The notes under the pieces: generated by a model
Seen by the model: the letters and a program-made list of their open reading frames with translations, nothing else
Database searches by the model: none
What the model was told of the DNA's origin: nothing
Source of the DNA: Bacillota bacterium
GTDB taxonomy: Bacteria > Bacillota > Clostridia > Oscillospirales > Butyricicoccaceae
Direction: 5' to 3'
Assembly (NCBI GenBank): GCA_030705725.1
Contig: JAUZPW010000029.1
Location: 1-10,575, forward strand
Length of the DNA stretch: 10,575 bases
Shown: positions 1-6,930 of the stretch, piece by piece
Numbering within the stretch: position 1 is the first letter of the stretch
Layout: each line of letters begins with the position of its first letter
Program-made: the position numbers and the translations under genes

Positions 1-159
1 AGAAACCGCCAGATAAGGAAAATGTGCGATACTTGCGGACTTGCCGTTCATAAGCTAAGGCGTATTTCAGTCGGCGGGCTTGCGCTCGGCGACCTTCCAT
101 CCGGAAAATGGCGCCGACTCACGGACGGGGAGCTTTCCTATCTGCGTTCCATAACCTGA
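1..159 (+). CDS. rRNA pseudouridine synthase (RsuA/RluB family), C-terminal end
   Basis: Reading frame 1 is open from the first base of the window to the TGA at 157-159 and gives the last 52 residues of a protein that begins outside. They start RNRQIRKMCDTCGLAV and continue through VHKLRRISVGGLALGDL to GKWRRLTDGEL. This is the typical C-terminal signature of the RsuA/RluB/RluE pseudouridine synthases, in which the N-R-Q-I-R-K-M stretch follows the catalytic core. These enzymes convert a specific uridine of 16S or 23S rRNA to pseudouridine in the cytoplasm. The catalytic aspartate and the N-terminal S4 domain lie upstream of the window, so rRNA target and paralogue cannot be decided. No convincing U-tract terminator follows before the next promoter. 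Confidence 0.88.
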   Translation, partial: RNRQIRKMCDTCGLAVHKLRRISVGGLALGDLPSGKWRRLTDGELSYLRSIT

Positions 160-165
160 ATATGT

Positions 166-189
166 GATATTGCCTTTCCGGCGGATATC
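166..189. repeat. Imperfect inverted repeat over the operon promoter
   Basis: GATAT at 166-170 pairs with ATATC at 185-189, and GCC at 172-174 with GGC at 180-182, with a wobble and one bulged base between them and a five-base centre. The dyad covers the -35 box and spacer of the promoter at 170-198. It could be an operator, perhaps for the regulator encoded just downstream. It could also be a weak terminator stem for the upstream gene, but no T-run follows it. The match is imperfect and may be chance. Confidence 0.3.
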
Positions 190-198
190 CTATATAAT
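170..198 (+). promoter_or_regulatory. Sigma-A promoter of the rpiR-to-ispH/S1 operon
   Basis: TTGCCT at 170-175 and a perfect TATAAT at 193-198 are separated by 17 bases, the optimal spacing. The expected transcription start is about 205, giving a leader of about 36 bases that carries AGGAGG (227-232), 8 bases before the ATG at 241. This is the only strong promoter I see before the terminator at 6095, so it probably drives all six genes. Confidence 0.7.
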
Positions 199-240
199 CA
201 AAACAGCGAAAATTTTGCAATTTAACAGGAGGCTCGCGTC

Positions 241-1125
241 ATGAACGATTTTCTTAACAGAATTCAAGCCCATGCGTCCGGTTTTTCAAAAGGGCAGAGA
301 ATGATTGCAAAATATATTTCTGAGCATTACGATAAGGCGGCCTTTATGACGGCACATAAACTTGGCGAGATGGTATCTGTCAGCGAATCGACGGTTGTCC
401 GTTTTGCAACGGAGATCGGCTACGACGGTTATCCTCAGCTCCAGAACGCGCTGCAGGAAATGATCAGAAACCGTCTGACGGCGGTGCAGAGGCTTGACGT
501 TACCTCGGACAGGCTCGGCAAGCAGGAAGTGCTGCGCACCGTTTTGCTTTCGGATATGGAAAAAATCAAACTTACGCTTGAGGAAATCGACCGTTCCGTA
601 TTTGAAGCCGCCGTTAACAGAATACTGTACGCAAAAAGCATTTATATAATCGGCGGGCGTTCGTCTTCGGCGCTTGCAACCTTCCTTGGTTTTTATTTTC
701 ACCTTTTGTTCGCCGACGTACATCTTGTCCACACTTCTTCCGCCAGCGAGACATTTGAACAGATGCTTCGCGTCGGGCCGGGCGACGTGGTTATCGGCAT
801 AAGCTTTCCGCGTTACTCAAGGCGTACCTTAAAGGCGCTAAAATATGCGAAAAGCATGAGCGCCTCCACAATAGCTTTAACCGATAGTCTTCTTTCCCCG
901 CTCTCGCAGGACGCCGATTACACCCTGATCGCAAAAAGCGATATGGCGTCTTTCGCCGATTCGCTTGTAGCGCCCTTAAGCGTGATAAATGCTCTGATAG
1001 CCGCTGTGGGCATTAAAAAACGCGACGAGATCAAAGAAACCTTCGCAAAGCTTGAAGATATATGGGATGAATATGATGTATACGAAAAATACGACCGAGC
1101 AAGCGAAAATAATGAAACCATGTGA
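241..1125 (+). CDS. RpiR/MurR-family transcriptional regulator (HTH + SIS)
   Basis: A 294-residue cytoplasmic DNA-binding regulator of normal length for the family. Residues 1-77 form the RpiR-type helix-turn-helix domain, with the recognition region VSVSESTVVRFATEIGYDGY at about 45-64. Residues about 120-255 form a SIS (sugar isomerase) domain, with the phosphosugar-binding loop GGRSSSA at 138-144 and GISFPRYSRRT at 186-196. Family members bind palindromic operators and sense phosphorylated sugars or amino sugars such as MurNAc-6-P. Here no sugar transport or catabolic gene is adjacent. The gene instead heads an operon of precursor-metabolism genes, so its ligand cannot be inferred. The ATG at 241 is chosen because AGGAGG lies at 227-232. 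Its 3' end overlaps the start of the next gene, suggesting translational coupling. The promoter upstream carries a dyad that could be an autoregulatory operator. Confidence 0.92.
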   Translation: MNDFLNRIQAHASGFSKGQRMIAKYISEHYDKAAFMTAHKLGEMVSVSESTVVRFATEIGYDGYPQLQNALQEMIRNRLTAVQRLDVTSDRLGKQEVLRTVLLSDMEKIKLTLEEIDRSVFEAAVNRILYAKSIYIIGGRSSSALATFLGFYFHLLFADVHLVHTSSASETFEQMLRVGPGDVVIGISFPRYSRRTLKALKYAKSMSASTIALTDSLLSPLSQDADYTLIAKSDMASFADSLVAPLSVINALIAAVGIKKRDEIKETFAKLEDIWDEYDVYEKYDRASENNETM

Positions 1126-2377
1126 AAGCTCGGACGGATTTAACACGGTTATAATAGGCGGAGGACCAGCCGGGCTTATGGCGGCATATGCCGCATCGGA
1201 AGCAGGAAACAAGGTCACGCTGCTTGAAAAAAACAACTTTCCGGGAAGAAAGCTCCGCATAACCGGAAAAGGCAGATGCAATATTACAAATAACTGCACG
1301 AACGATATCTTTTTTCAGAATGTTCCCGTAAACCCGAAATTTCTTTTAAGCGCGTTATCAAGGTTTTCCCCCGCGGACACGATTTCTTTTTTCGAATCGA
1401 TCGGTCTGCCCTTAAAAACGGAACGCGGAAACCGCGTTTTTCCCGTTTCGGACAAGGCTTCCGACGTCGTATCTGCGCTGGTTAAAGCCGCCAGAAATAA
1501 AGGCGTGGATATAAAAAACGCCGAGGCGTTTGATATTATTGCCCGTGATAACGCGGTCTGCGCCGTCAGAACGGAAGCGGGACTGATCCCGTGCGATTTC
1601 TGCGTTATCGCGACGGGCGGGCTTTCTTACCCTCAAACCGGCTCGACCGGAGACGGATACGTTTTTGCGAAGGCTCTGGGGCATTCGGTTACGCCGCTTA
1701 AGGCGTCTCTGGTGCCTCTCGTAGCTTCTCCGGAGCTTTGCAGCCGCCTTCAGGGATTATCGCTTAGAAACGTAAAAATCAGTGTCAAGGACGAAAATAA
1801 AGAAGTATATTCCGATTTCGGCGAAATGCTTTTTACCCACTACGGTATATCAGGCCCGCTTATACTGAGCGCGTCCTCTCATTTGCGTGATTTTAAGGAA
1901 AAAAAATATACGGTGACAATCGACTTAAAACCCGCGCTCGATTCGGATACACTGGATAAAAGAATTCTCCGGGACTTTTCAGAAGAAACAAACCGCGATA
2001 TAATAAACGGGTTGGACCGCCTATTGCCGCAGAAGCTTATTCCCGTAATCATCGATCTCGCGGGGATTCCTCCCCGCAGAAAAATCAATTCAGTCACAAA
2101 AGAAGAAAGAGCGGCGCTCCTTAAGGTTGTCAAGGCTATGGAAATACCCGTCGAAGGGCCGCGCCCGATAGATGAAGCCGTCATAACCTCCGGAGGGGTT
2201 TCCGTTAAGGAAATTAACCCAAAGACTATGGAATCAAAGCTTGTAAAGAATTTATACTTTTCAGGTGAAGTGATTGATACCGATGCATATACCGGCGGCT
2301 TTAACCTACAGATCGCGTGGTCAACGGGATTTTTAGCCGGAAGTTCAATAAAAGAAAGGTGTTTCAGATGGTCATAG
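1112..2377 (+). CDS. HI0933-family FAD-dependent oxidoreductase (YhiN/BaiN-like)
   Basis: A flavoprotein of 421 residues from the chosen start. The Rossmann dinucleotide-binding motif GGGPAG is near the N-terminus (residues about 16-21), followed by an acidic ending LLEKN that should bind the FAD ribose. Family motifs follow: GRKLRITGKGRCNITN, the middle ATGGLSYPQTGSTGDG, HYGISGP, and the C-terminal SGEVIDTDAYTGGFNLQIAW that closes the FAD site. This matches the proteins annotated as aminoacetone oxidase-type or NAD(P)/FAD-dependent oxidoreductases. The physiological substrate of most members is unknown; one gut relative, BaiN, was linked to bile-acid reduction, but nothing here supports that role. 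The start is uncertain: in-frame TTG 1052 and ATG 1067, 1073, 1076 and 1112 exist, all inside the preceding gene. I chose 1112 because it puts the FAD motif at the usual distance from the N-terminus, although its ribosome binding site is poor and GGA at 1065-1067 favours 1073/1076. The gene overlaps both neighbours. Confidence 0.88.
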   Translation: MKPCESSDGFNTVIIGGGPAGLMAAYAASEAGNKVTLLEKNNFPGRKLRITGKGRCNITNNCTNDIFFQNVPVNPKFLLSALSRFSPADTISFFESIGLPLKTERGNRVFPVSDKASDVVSALVKAARNKGVDIKNAEAFDIIARDNAVCAVRTEAGLIPCDFCVIATGGLSYPQTGSTGDGYVFAKALGHSVTPLKASLVPLVASPELCSRLQGLSLRNVKISVKDENKEVYSDFGEMLFTHYGISGPLILSASSHLRDFKEKKYTVTIDLKPALDSDTLDKRILRDFSEETNRDIINGLDRLLPQKLIPVIIDLAGIPPRRKINSVTKEERAALLKVVKAMEIPVEGPRPIDEAVITSGGVSVKEINPKTMESKLVKNLYFSGEVIDTDAYTGGFNLQIAWSTGFLAGSSIKERCFRWS

Positions 2378-2778
2378 GCAGCCGCGAAGTAGCCGCCGCC
2401 GCAATAAGGCTTGCGGTTACCTCCAGTATGGAGGAAGAAGACGAGCTGAAAAAATACTTTGCGCAGCACGGTCTCAAAGTTGCCGCGGCCAATTTTGGCG
2501 GCGAATTTATCCCTTCCATAAATAAGATTATAGAGCGCGCCGTTGTCGCGGCAAAAAGGGAAGGCGTTATTTCGTCCGCTCACGCCGACGAGGGTGCCGT
2601 TGCCGGAGCTGCCCGGGAAGCGATTTCACAGCTTACAAATAAAGCAATCGGCTCGAATGTCGGAGGGAAGATTGCCATCTCACGTTTTAACGACCACGTA
2701 AGCGTAGCAGTCTTTTTCGAAATCAGCCTGCTGAACCTTAACGAAGTCGCTGTCGGAATGGGGCATCGCGTTATCTGA
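2368..2778 (+). CDS. HutP-family RNA-binding protein (clostridial type)
   Basis: A 136-residue protein of HutP size. It begins MVIGSREVAAAAIRLAVTSS and contains VNVGGEF-like AANFGGEFIPS at 40-50, EGVISSAHADEGAVAGAAREA at about 65-85, NVGGKIAISRF at 97-107 and the ending NEVAVGMGHRVI. I recognise this as the HutP-like protein commonly found beside cmk in Clostridia. Bacillus HutP is a hexameric antiterminator that needs L-histidine and Mg2+ and binds UAG repeats in hut mRNA. There are no histidine-utilisation genes here, so the target RNA is unknown and a role as an RNA-binding regulator is inference. Aligning from memory, the Bacillus metal ligands His73 and His77 fall on glycines, while a C-terminal histidine (H133) is kept. 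The ATG at 2368 follows AGAAAGG, about 9 bases upstream, and overlaps the preceding gene by 10 bases. In-frame GTG 2317 is less likely. Confidence 0.85.
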   Translation: MVIGSREVAAAAIRLAVTSSMEEEDELKKYFAQHGLKVAAANFGGEFIPSINKIIERAVVAAKREGVISSAHADEGAVAGAAREAISQLTNKAIGSNVGGKIAISRFNDHVSVAVFFEISLLNLNEVAVGMGHRVI

Positions 2779-2791
2779 CGGAGGTAAAAAA

Positions 2792-3481
2792 ATGCTGCAG
2801 AAAAAAATAATCAATATTGCGCTCGACGGGCCTTCAGGCGCCGGCAAAAGCACAATGGCGAAGGAAATAGCGAAGGAATTCGGATTTATATATGTCGATA
2901 CCGGGGCAATGTACCGCGCTGTGGGCTTTTACGCACTCAGAAACAATGTAAAGCCATCTAACAAGGCCGCAGTTCTGCCTCTCCTTGACTCGATAAAAAT
3001 CGAGCTTAAATTTGAAAACAAAACTCAGAGGATCTTCTTAAACGGCGAGAACGTCTCATCGGCAATCCGGGAACATTCCGTTTCGTCGGCAGCCTCCGAC
3101 GTATCCGCTATACCCGAGGTAAGAAGTTTTTTGCTCGACCTTCAACGCAGTATTGCCGAAAAAAACAGCGTTATTATGGATGGCCGCGATATCGGCACCG
3201 TAATCCTTCCGAACGCCGATTTGAAGCTTTTTTTGACCGCGACTCCGGAGGAACGGGCAAAACGCCGTTATAACGAGCTTATGGAGCGCGGGCAGAGGAT
3301 GGATTACGAAACGGTGCTTGCCGACATGATTAAAAGGGATAAAAACGACGAGCACAGGGATCATGCGCCGTTAAAAGCTGCGCCCGACGCGGTTTTGCTC
3401 GATACGACAGGAAATTCGTTTTCCGATACTCTGGCTTTGTTAAAACGTGTGATTAAGGATCGTCTGAAAAATGTTCTTTAA
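2792..3481 (+). CDS. cmk: Cytidylate kinase
   Basis: A cytoplasmic (d)CMP kinase that transfers phosphate from ATP to CMP or dCMP in pyrimidine nucleotide metabolism. The 229-residue length is normal for the long bacterial form with the CMP-binding insert. The P-loop GPSGAGKST is at 13-21, DTGAMYR at 36-42 and the nucleotide-binding DGRDIGT at 130-136. The arginine-rich lid is at about 153-160 (EERAKRRY), followed by KRDKND at 181-186. The first ATG is preceded by GGAGG at 2780-2784, seven bases before the start and 1 base after the hutP stop, so the two genes are closely coupled. Its end overlaps plsC by 11 bases. The cmk-plsC-ispH/S1 order is a known clostridial arrangement and supports the call. 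Confidence 0.97.
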   Translation: MLQKKIINIALDGPSGAGKSTMAKEIAKEFGFIYVDTGAMYRAVGFYALRNNVKPSNKAAVLPLLDSIKIELKFENKTQRIFLNGENVSSAIREHSVSSAASDVSAIPEVRSFLLDLQRSIAEKNSVIMDGRDIGTVILPNADLKLFLTATPEERAKRRYNELMERGQRMDYETVLADMIKRDKNDEHRDHAPLKAAPDAVLLDTTGNSFSDTLALLKRVIKDRLKNVL

Positions 3482-4043
3482 TTTTGCCTACAGTTTATTG
3501 CGGGTTGTTTTTTTTCCGTTTTACCGGCTGAAAATAACCGGAAGGGAAAATCTGCCCGAATCGGGCGGAATGCTCGTCTGTGCCAACCATACATGCCTTA
3601 AAGACCCGATTTTCGTAGCTTTTGCGCTCGGTATAAAGCATGATTATGCCTTTATGGCAAAATCCGAGCTTTTTAATAATGCACTCTTCGGTTTTATATT
3701 GAAACGTTTGGGCGCATTCCCGGTTAATCGCGCCGTTGCGGACGTCCGTGCCGTTAAAACCGCGATACACTCATTGAGGGACGGCAAAACTCTGATACTG
3801 TTTCCGGAAGGGACAAGGCGAAAAGATGCCGTCGTCAAAGCGGGTGCGGGAATGCTTGCCGTGCGCAGCGGCGTGCCGGTCGTCCCCGTTTATATCGGCG
3901 GAAAAAAGCGCATTTTCTGCAGGACGGAGATCAGAATAGGTAAACCCTTTAAGCTTGAAAGCCCGGCCCGCCCGGACTATAACGAAGCGGCGAGCGAAAT
4001 AATGCAGAAAGTCCGCGGGCTTTCTTTGGATGGTGCTTTATGA
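3471..4043 (+). CDS. plsC: 1-acyl-sn-glycerol-3-phosphate acyltransferase (PlsC-like)
   Basis: A 190-residue acyltransferase that adds the second fatty-acyl chain to lysophosphatidic acid, giving phosphatidic acid for membrane phospholipids. The catalytic HX4D motif is NHTCLKD at 39-45 (H40, D45). The glycerol-phosphate-binding motifs are GAFPVNR at 81-87 and FPEGTR at 111-116, and the last motif is VPVVPVYIGG at 135-144. The first 20 residues are hydrophobic and aromatic and probably anchor the enzyme at the inner membrane face. It is somewhat shorter than the E. coli enzyme (about 245), as is usual for clostridial members. The ATG at 3471 lies within the end of cmk, with AAGGA a short way upstream. 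Its stop overlaps the next start by four bases (ATGA), so the genes are translationally coupled. Other lysophospholipid substrates are possible. Confidence 0.93.
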   Translation: MFFNFAYSLLRVVFFPFYRLKITGRENLPESGGMLVCANHTCLKDPIFVAFALGIKHDYAFMAKSELFNNALFGFILKRLGAFPVNRAVADVRAVKTAIHSLRDGKTLILFPEGTRRKDAVVKAGAGMLAVRSGVPVVPVYIGGKKRIFCRTEIRIGKPFKLESPARPDYNEAASEIMQKVRGLSLDGAL

Positions 4044-6079
4044 TAATGCTTGCAAAGACCGCCGGATTCTGCTTCGGCGTTTCAAGAGCCGTGGAAATGG
4101 CGCAGAACGGCTGCTTGGAACACGGTGAGATATATACTCTCGGGCCTGTAATCCATAATTCCAACGTTATAAAAAGGCTCGAAACTCAGGGCATACACGC
4201 ATCCGCCGGGATTGATGAAATTCCGGACGCCTCTTTCGTCGTAATACGCTCGCACGGTGTTTCCAAGAAAACATACGAAATCCTGTCGGAAAAAGGCTGC
4301 CGGTATATTGACGCTACCTGCCCCTTCGTTTCAAAAATACATGACATCGTAAGAAGGGAAGCGGACGAGGGCCGAAAAATCCTGATTATCGGGACAAGCG
4401 GGCACCCGGAGGTTTCCGGAATACAGGGTTGGTGTGAAAACGCCGAAGTAATAGAAAACGAAAACAGTCTGACCGAGTGGTTTAATAACACCGAGGGCGC
4501 CGCTGCGCTTCCGATTTCGGTTGTTGCACAAACGACGTCAAACAGCTGTATTTTTAAAAGTTGTATTGCGTTTTTAAAAAAAGCGTGTACAAATGTGCGA
4601 ATATTTGATACAATATGTAACGCTACGGTCATGCGCCAGAAGGAAGCACAGGAGCTGGCCTCGCACTCGGATTACATGATTGTAATAGGGGACAGGGAAA
4701 GTTCCAACACAAAAAGGCTGTTTGAAATATGCAGCCGGTTCTGCGAAAAAACAGCTTTGATTGAAAGCGCGGACGAGTTGGATATTGCATCGGTCAAATC
4801 CGCCCGCCGCATCGGCGTCACAGCCGGAGCATCGACCCCCGCGTGGATAATTAAGGAGGTTATGGACACTATGAGCGACGAAGTAAGAACCGAATCCAGT
4901 GAAAGCTTTGCTGAGCTTCTCGAGCATTCTTTTAAAACTTTAAATACAGGAGACAAGGTGGAAGGCGTCGTTACAAACATTACGCCGACTGAGATTCAGG
5001 TCGATCTTGGCGTAAAACACGCCGGCTATATAACGATCAGCGAACTTAGCGACGATCCTTCTTACAAAGTCGAAGAGCATTTGAAGGTTGGGGATAAGAT
5101 CGAGGCTTTCGTAATACGTGTAAACGATCTTGAAGGCATGATCATGCTTTCCAAAAAGCGCCTCGACTCAATTAAAGGCTGGGAAACGATCGAAGCCGCA
5201 CGGGAGGACAAAACGCCCGTCGAGGGCATAATTGTCGAGGAAAATAAGGGCGGCGTAGTCGCAGTATGCAGCGGAGTTCGCGTCTTTATCCCGGCGAGCC
5301 AGTCCGGCCTTGCGAAGGATAAACCTCTTTCAGAGCTTCTTAAGACAAAACAGCGCCTCAGAATAACCGAGGTTAACCGCGCGAGACGCAGAGTGGTTGG
5401 ATCCATTCGCGCTGTTTTAATGGAGGAACGCCGCAACAATTCCGAAAAAATCTGGGAAACCATAGAGGTCGGAAACGAATACAGAGGCGTCGTTAAATCC
5501 CTTACAAGCTACGGCGCATTTGTAGATATCGGCGGTATAGACGGAATGGTTCATGTATCCGAACTGTCTTGGAACCGCATCAAGCATCCCTCCGAAGTAC
5601 TTAACGTCGGAGACGAAATAGACGTCCGTGTAATCGGTCTTGACAGGGATAAAAAGAAAATTTCCCTCGGCTATCGTCAGAGCAAAAATAATCCCTGGAA
5701 CTTGTTCGAGGAAAAATATAAGATCGGCGACGTGGCATCCGTTAAAGTAGTCAAGTTTATGCCTTTCGGCGCCTTCGCTGAGATAATTCCAGGTGTCGAC
5801 GGCCTTATCCATATTTCACAGATAGCCATGCGCCGTATCGAAAAAGCAGAGGATGCCTTAAAGCTCGGGCAGGTTATCGACGTCAGAATTACCGACATCG
5901 ACAAGGATAAAAAGAAAATCTCCCTTAGCGTAAAAGCGCTTTCTATGCCGCCCGTGCCTGACGAGGGAAATGCTCCCAAAGCAGAAGAGGCTCCCACAAT
6001 CGTAGCATCCTCAGGCGAGGAGAACGATATTATTCCGGAAGCCGACGCTCCCGCCGAGGAAGCGAAAACAGAAGAATAA
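4040..6079 (+). CDS. ispH: Fused 4-hydroxy-3-methylbut-2-enyl diphosphate reductase (IspH) and S1 RNA-binding protein
   Basis: A 679-residue two-part protein. Residues 1 to about 278 are IspH, the iron-sulfur enzyme that reduces HMBPP to IPP and DMAPP, the last step of the MEP isoprenoid pathway. The three cluster cysteines are present: C11 (GFCFGV), C94 (ATCPFV) and C193 (ICNAT). Substrate-site residues are also present: H39, H72, H122, E124 (GHPE), the TTSN at 165-168, SSN at 221-223 and S265. Residues about 303-372, 391-456, 476-545 and 561-632 are four S1 (OB-fold) RNA-binding domains. The second is the most divergent; the third and fourth are canonical (YGAFVDIGGIDGMVHVSELS). The tail 637-679 is acidic and rich in Ala/Pro/Glu. 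The fusion is known in Clostridia and is often labelled bifunctional IspH/ribosomal protein S1. Whether the S1 half acts as true ribosomal S1 is unproven. The ATG at 4040 overlaps the plsC stop; ATG 4046 is an alternative. A strong internal ribosome binding site lies at the domain junction. Confidence 0.96.
   Translation: MIMLAKTAGFCFGVSRAVEMAQNGCLEHGEIYTLGPVIHNSNVIKRLETQGIHASAGIDEIPDASFVVIRSHGVSKKTYEILSEKGCRYIDATCPFVSKIHDIVRREADEGRKILIIGTSGHPEVSGIQGWCENAEVIENENSLTEWFNNTEGAAALPISVVAQTTSNSCIFKSCIAFLKKACTNVRIFDTICNATVMRQKEAQELASHSDYMIVIGDRESSNTKRLFEICSRFCEKTALIESADELDIASVKSARRIGVTAGASTPAWIIKEVMDTMSDEVRTESSESFAELLEHSFKTLNTGDKVEGVVTNITPTEIQVDLGVKHAGYITISELSDDPSYKVEEHLKVGDKIEAFVIRVNDLEGMIMLSKKRLDSIKGWETIEAAREDKTPVEGIIVEENKGGVVAVCSGVRVFIPASQSGLAKDKPLSELLKTKQRLRITEVNRARRRVVGSIRAVLMEERRNNSEKIWETIEVGNEYRGVVKSLTSYGAFVDIGGIDGMVHVSELSWNRIKHPSEVLNVGDEIDVRVIGLDRDKKKISLGYRQSKNNPWNLFEEKYKIGDVASVKVVKFMPFGAFAEIIPGVDGLIHISQIAMRRIEKAEDALKLGQVIDVRITDIDKDKKKISLSVKALSMPPVPDEGNAPKAEEAPTIVASSGEENDIIPEADAPAEEAKTEE
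4852..4873 (+). promoter_or_regulatory. Internal Shine-Dalgarno and ATG at the IspH/S1 junction
   Basis: TAAGGAGGT at 4852-4860 is a perfect complement to the 3' end of 16S rRNA. It is followed by in-frame ATG codons at 4862 (M275, too close) and 4871 (M278, 11 bases after the GG). Starting at 4871 would give a stand-alone four-domain S1 protein of 402 residues. The motif also encodes Lys-Glu-Val of the IspH C-terminus, so it may be partly fixed by protein sequence. Use as a second start is inference. Confidence 0.4.
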
Positions 6080-6094
6080 TTTGAATTTCATAAT

Positions 6095-6127
6095 AAAATG
6101 AAGGGGATTAACTCCCCTTCATTTTTT
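6095..6127 (+). terminator. Rho-independent terminator of the rpiR-to-ispH/S1 operon
   Basis: A perfect 13-bp stem (6095-6107 with 6113-6125), core GAAGGGGA / TCCCCTTC, closes a five-base loop and ends in a run of six T (6122-6127). It lies 16 bases after the stop codon at 6077-6079. The flanking A-run and T-run also make it potentially active in the opposite direction, but no - strand gene lies to its right nearby. Confidence 0.93.
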
Positions 6128-6136
6128 GTTTATAAT
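6108..6136 (+). promoter_or_regulatory. Possible promoter for the cwlD-radA unit
   Basis: A perfect TATAAT lies at 6131-6136. Seventeen bases upstream is TTAACT (6108-6113), a weak -35 that falls in the loop and arm of the preceding terminator. A promoter is expected here because the terminator separates the units. A sporulation sigma factor could be used instead, since the first gene is cwlD-like, but I see no clear sigma-E or sigma-G boxes. Confidence 0.4.
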
Positions 6137-6188
6137 TTAATCATTATGAACGGCAAACCGCCATATTTATGGTTAAGGGGTGATTTCC

Positions 6189-6914
6189 GTGCATAATGGC
6201 AAGATGCGTATAAAGGTTATTTTCATGCTGCTTTTGACAGTTTTTATCTTATTGGTTATAATAATCACAGTAAACAAAAAAAGAGAAAAGGCCTGCGCTG
6301 CTTTAGGCGGCGCTTATAATTCAGGCTCAGTTGTGATTATAGACGCCGGTCACGGCGGCATGGACGGCGGCGCTACCGGCGTAAGCGGTCTTTTGGAGAA
6401 GGACTGCACGCTTATAATCTCCAAAAAGCTTGACGCCGCGATGGCGTTTCTCGGAATAAAGACTATAATGATCCGCACAGAAGATATGTCGCTCGATTAT
6501 TCCGAAGACAATACCATAAGAAAGAATAAGATCGCCGACCTTAAAGCCCGGCTCAAAATTGCCGATGAAACGGAAAATCCGGTTTTTTTTAGCATTCACC
6601 TGAATATTTTCCCTGAAAGCCAATACCGCGGAGCCCAGGTTTTTTACGGTCCGAACAGCGAAAAAAGCGCGGAGCTTGCCGATATAACGCAGAAAACGCT
6701 TATTTCTCTTCTCAATGACGGAAATACGAGGAAATACAAAAAAGCGCCCGACAGCGTTTATCTTATGAATAAGCTAAGCTGTCCGGCCGTTACGATAGAA
6801 TGCGGTTTTGTGTCGAATCCCGAGGAGGAGGCGCTACTAAAAAACGAAGGATACCAGAAAAAGCTCGCTATAGCCATAGCGGGAGGATTTATAAAATACA
6901 TAACTGGCAAGTAG
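6189..6914 (+). CDS. cwlD: N-acetylmuramoyl-L-alanine amidase, CwlD-like (Amidase_3)
   Basis: A 241-residue zinc amidase that cleaves the bond between MurNAc and the stem peptide L-alanine. In B. subtilis CwlD works with PdaA to make muramic-delta-lactam in the spore cortex. A hydrophobic segment at about 8-28 is a signal anchor, so the catalytic domain is outside the membrane. The Amidase_3 domain runs from about 48 to 237. Zinc ligands and catalytic residues are visible: H55 (DAGHGGMDGG), E70 (LLEKD), H137 (SIHLN) and E204 (ECGFVSNPEE). The short length, with a single anchor and no SPOR, SH3 or repeat domains, favours CwlD over the larger autolysins. The start is GTG 6189, 8 bases after AAGGGG (6175-6180). 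In-frame GTG 6180 sits on that ribosome binding site, and ATG 6204 is an alternative. radA follows after 16 bases. Confidence 0.85.
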   Translation: MHNGKMRIKVIFMLLLTVFILLVIIITVNKKREKACAALGGAYNSGSVVIIDAGHGGMDGGATGVSGLLEKDCTLIISKKLDAAMAFLGIKTIMIRTEDMSLDYSEDNTIRKNKIADLKARLKIADETENPVFFSIHLNIFPESQYRGAQVFYGPNSEKSAELADITQKTLISLLNDGNTRKYKKAPDSVYLMNKLSCPAVTIECGFVSNPEEEALLKNEGYQKKLAIAIAGGFIKYITGK

Positions 6915-6930
6915 AAAAGGACGGATCGTT

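Noticed and set aside
286..732. 148-codon open frame on the - strand inside the regulator gene
   Set aside because: It is antisense to the conserved HTH/SIS coding sequence and has no recognisable motif or family resemblance of its own.
1879..2583. Long open frame of 234 codons on the - strand
   Set aside because: It lies opposite the FAD oxidoreductase and HutP-like genes, both of which have clear family motifs. It has no recognisable domain of its own and a biased composition typical of an antisense shadow.
4592..4620. AT-rich, promoter-like stretch with TACAAT inside ispH
   Set aside because: No -35 box at suitable spacing, and the bases encode the conserved region before the third IspH cysteine.
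4186..4632. 148-codon open frame on the - strand opposite ispH
   Set aside because: It is antisense to strongly conserved IspH motifs including two cluster cysteines; no independent support.
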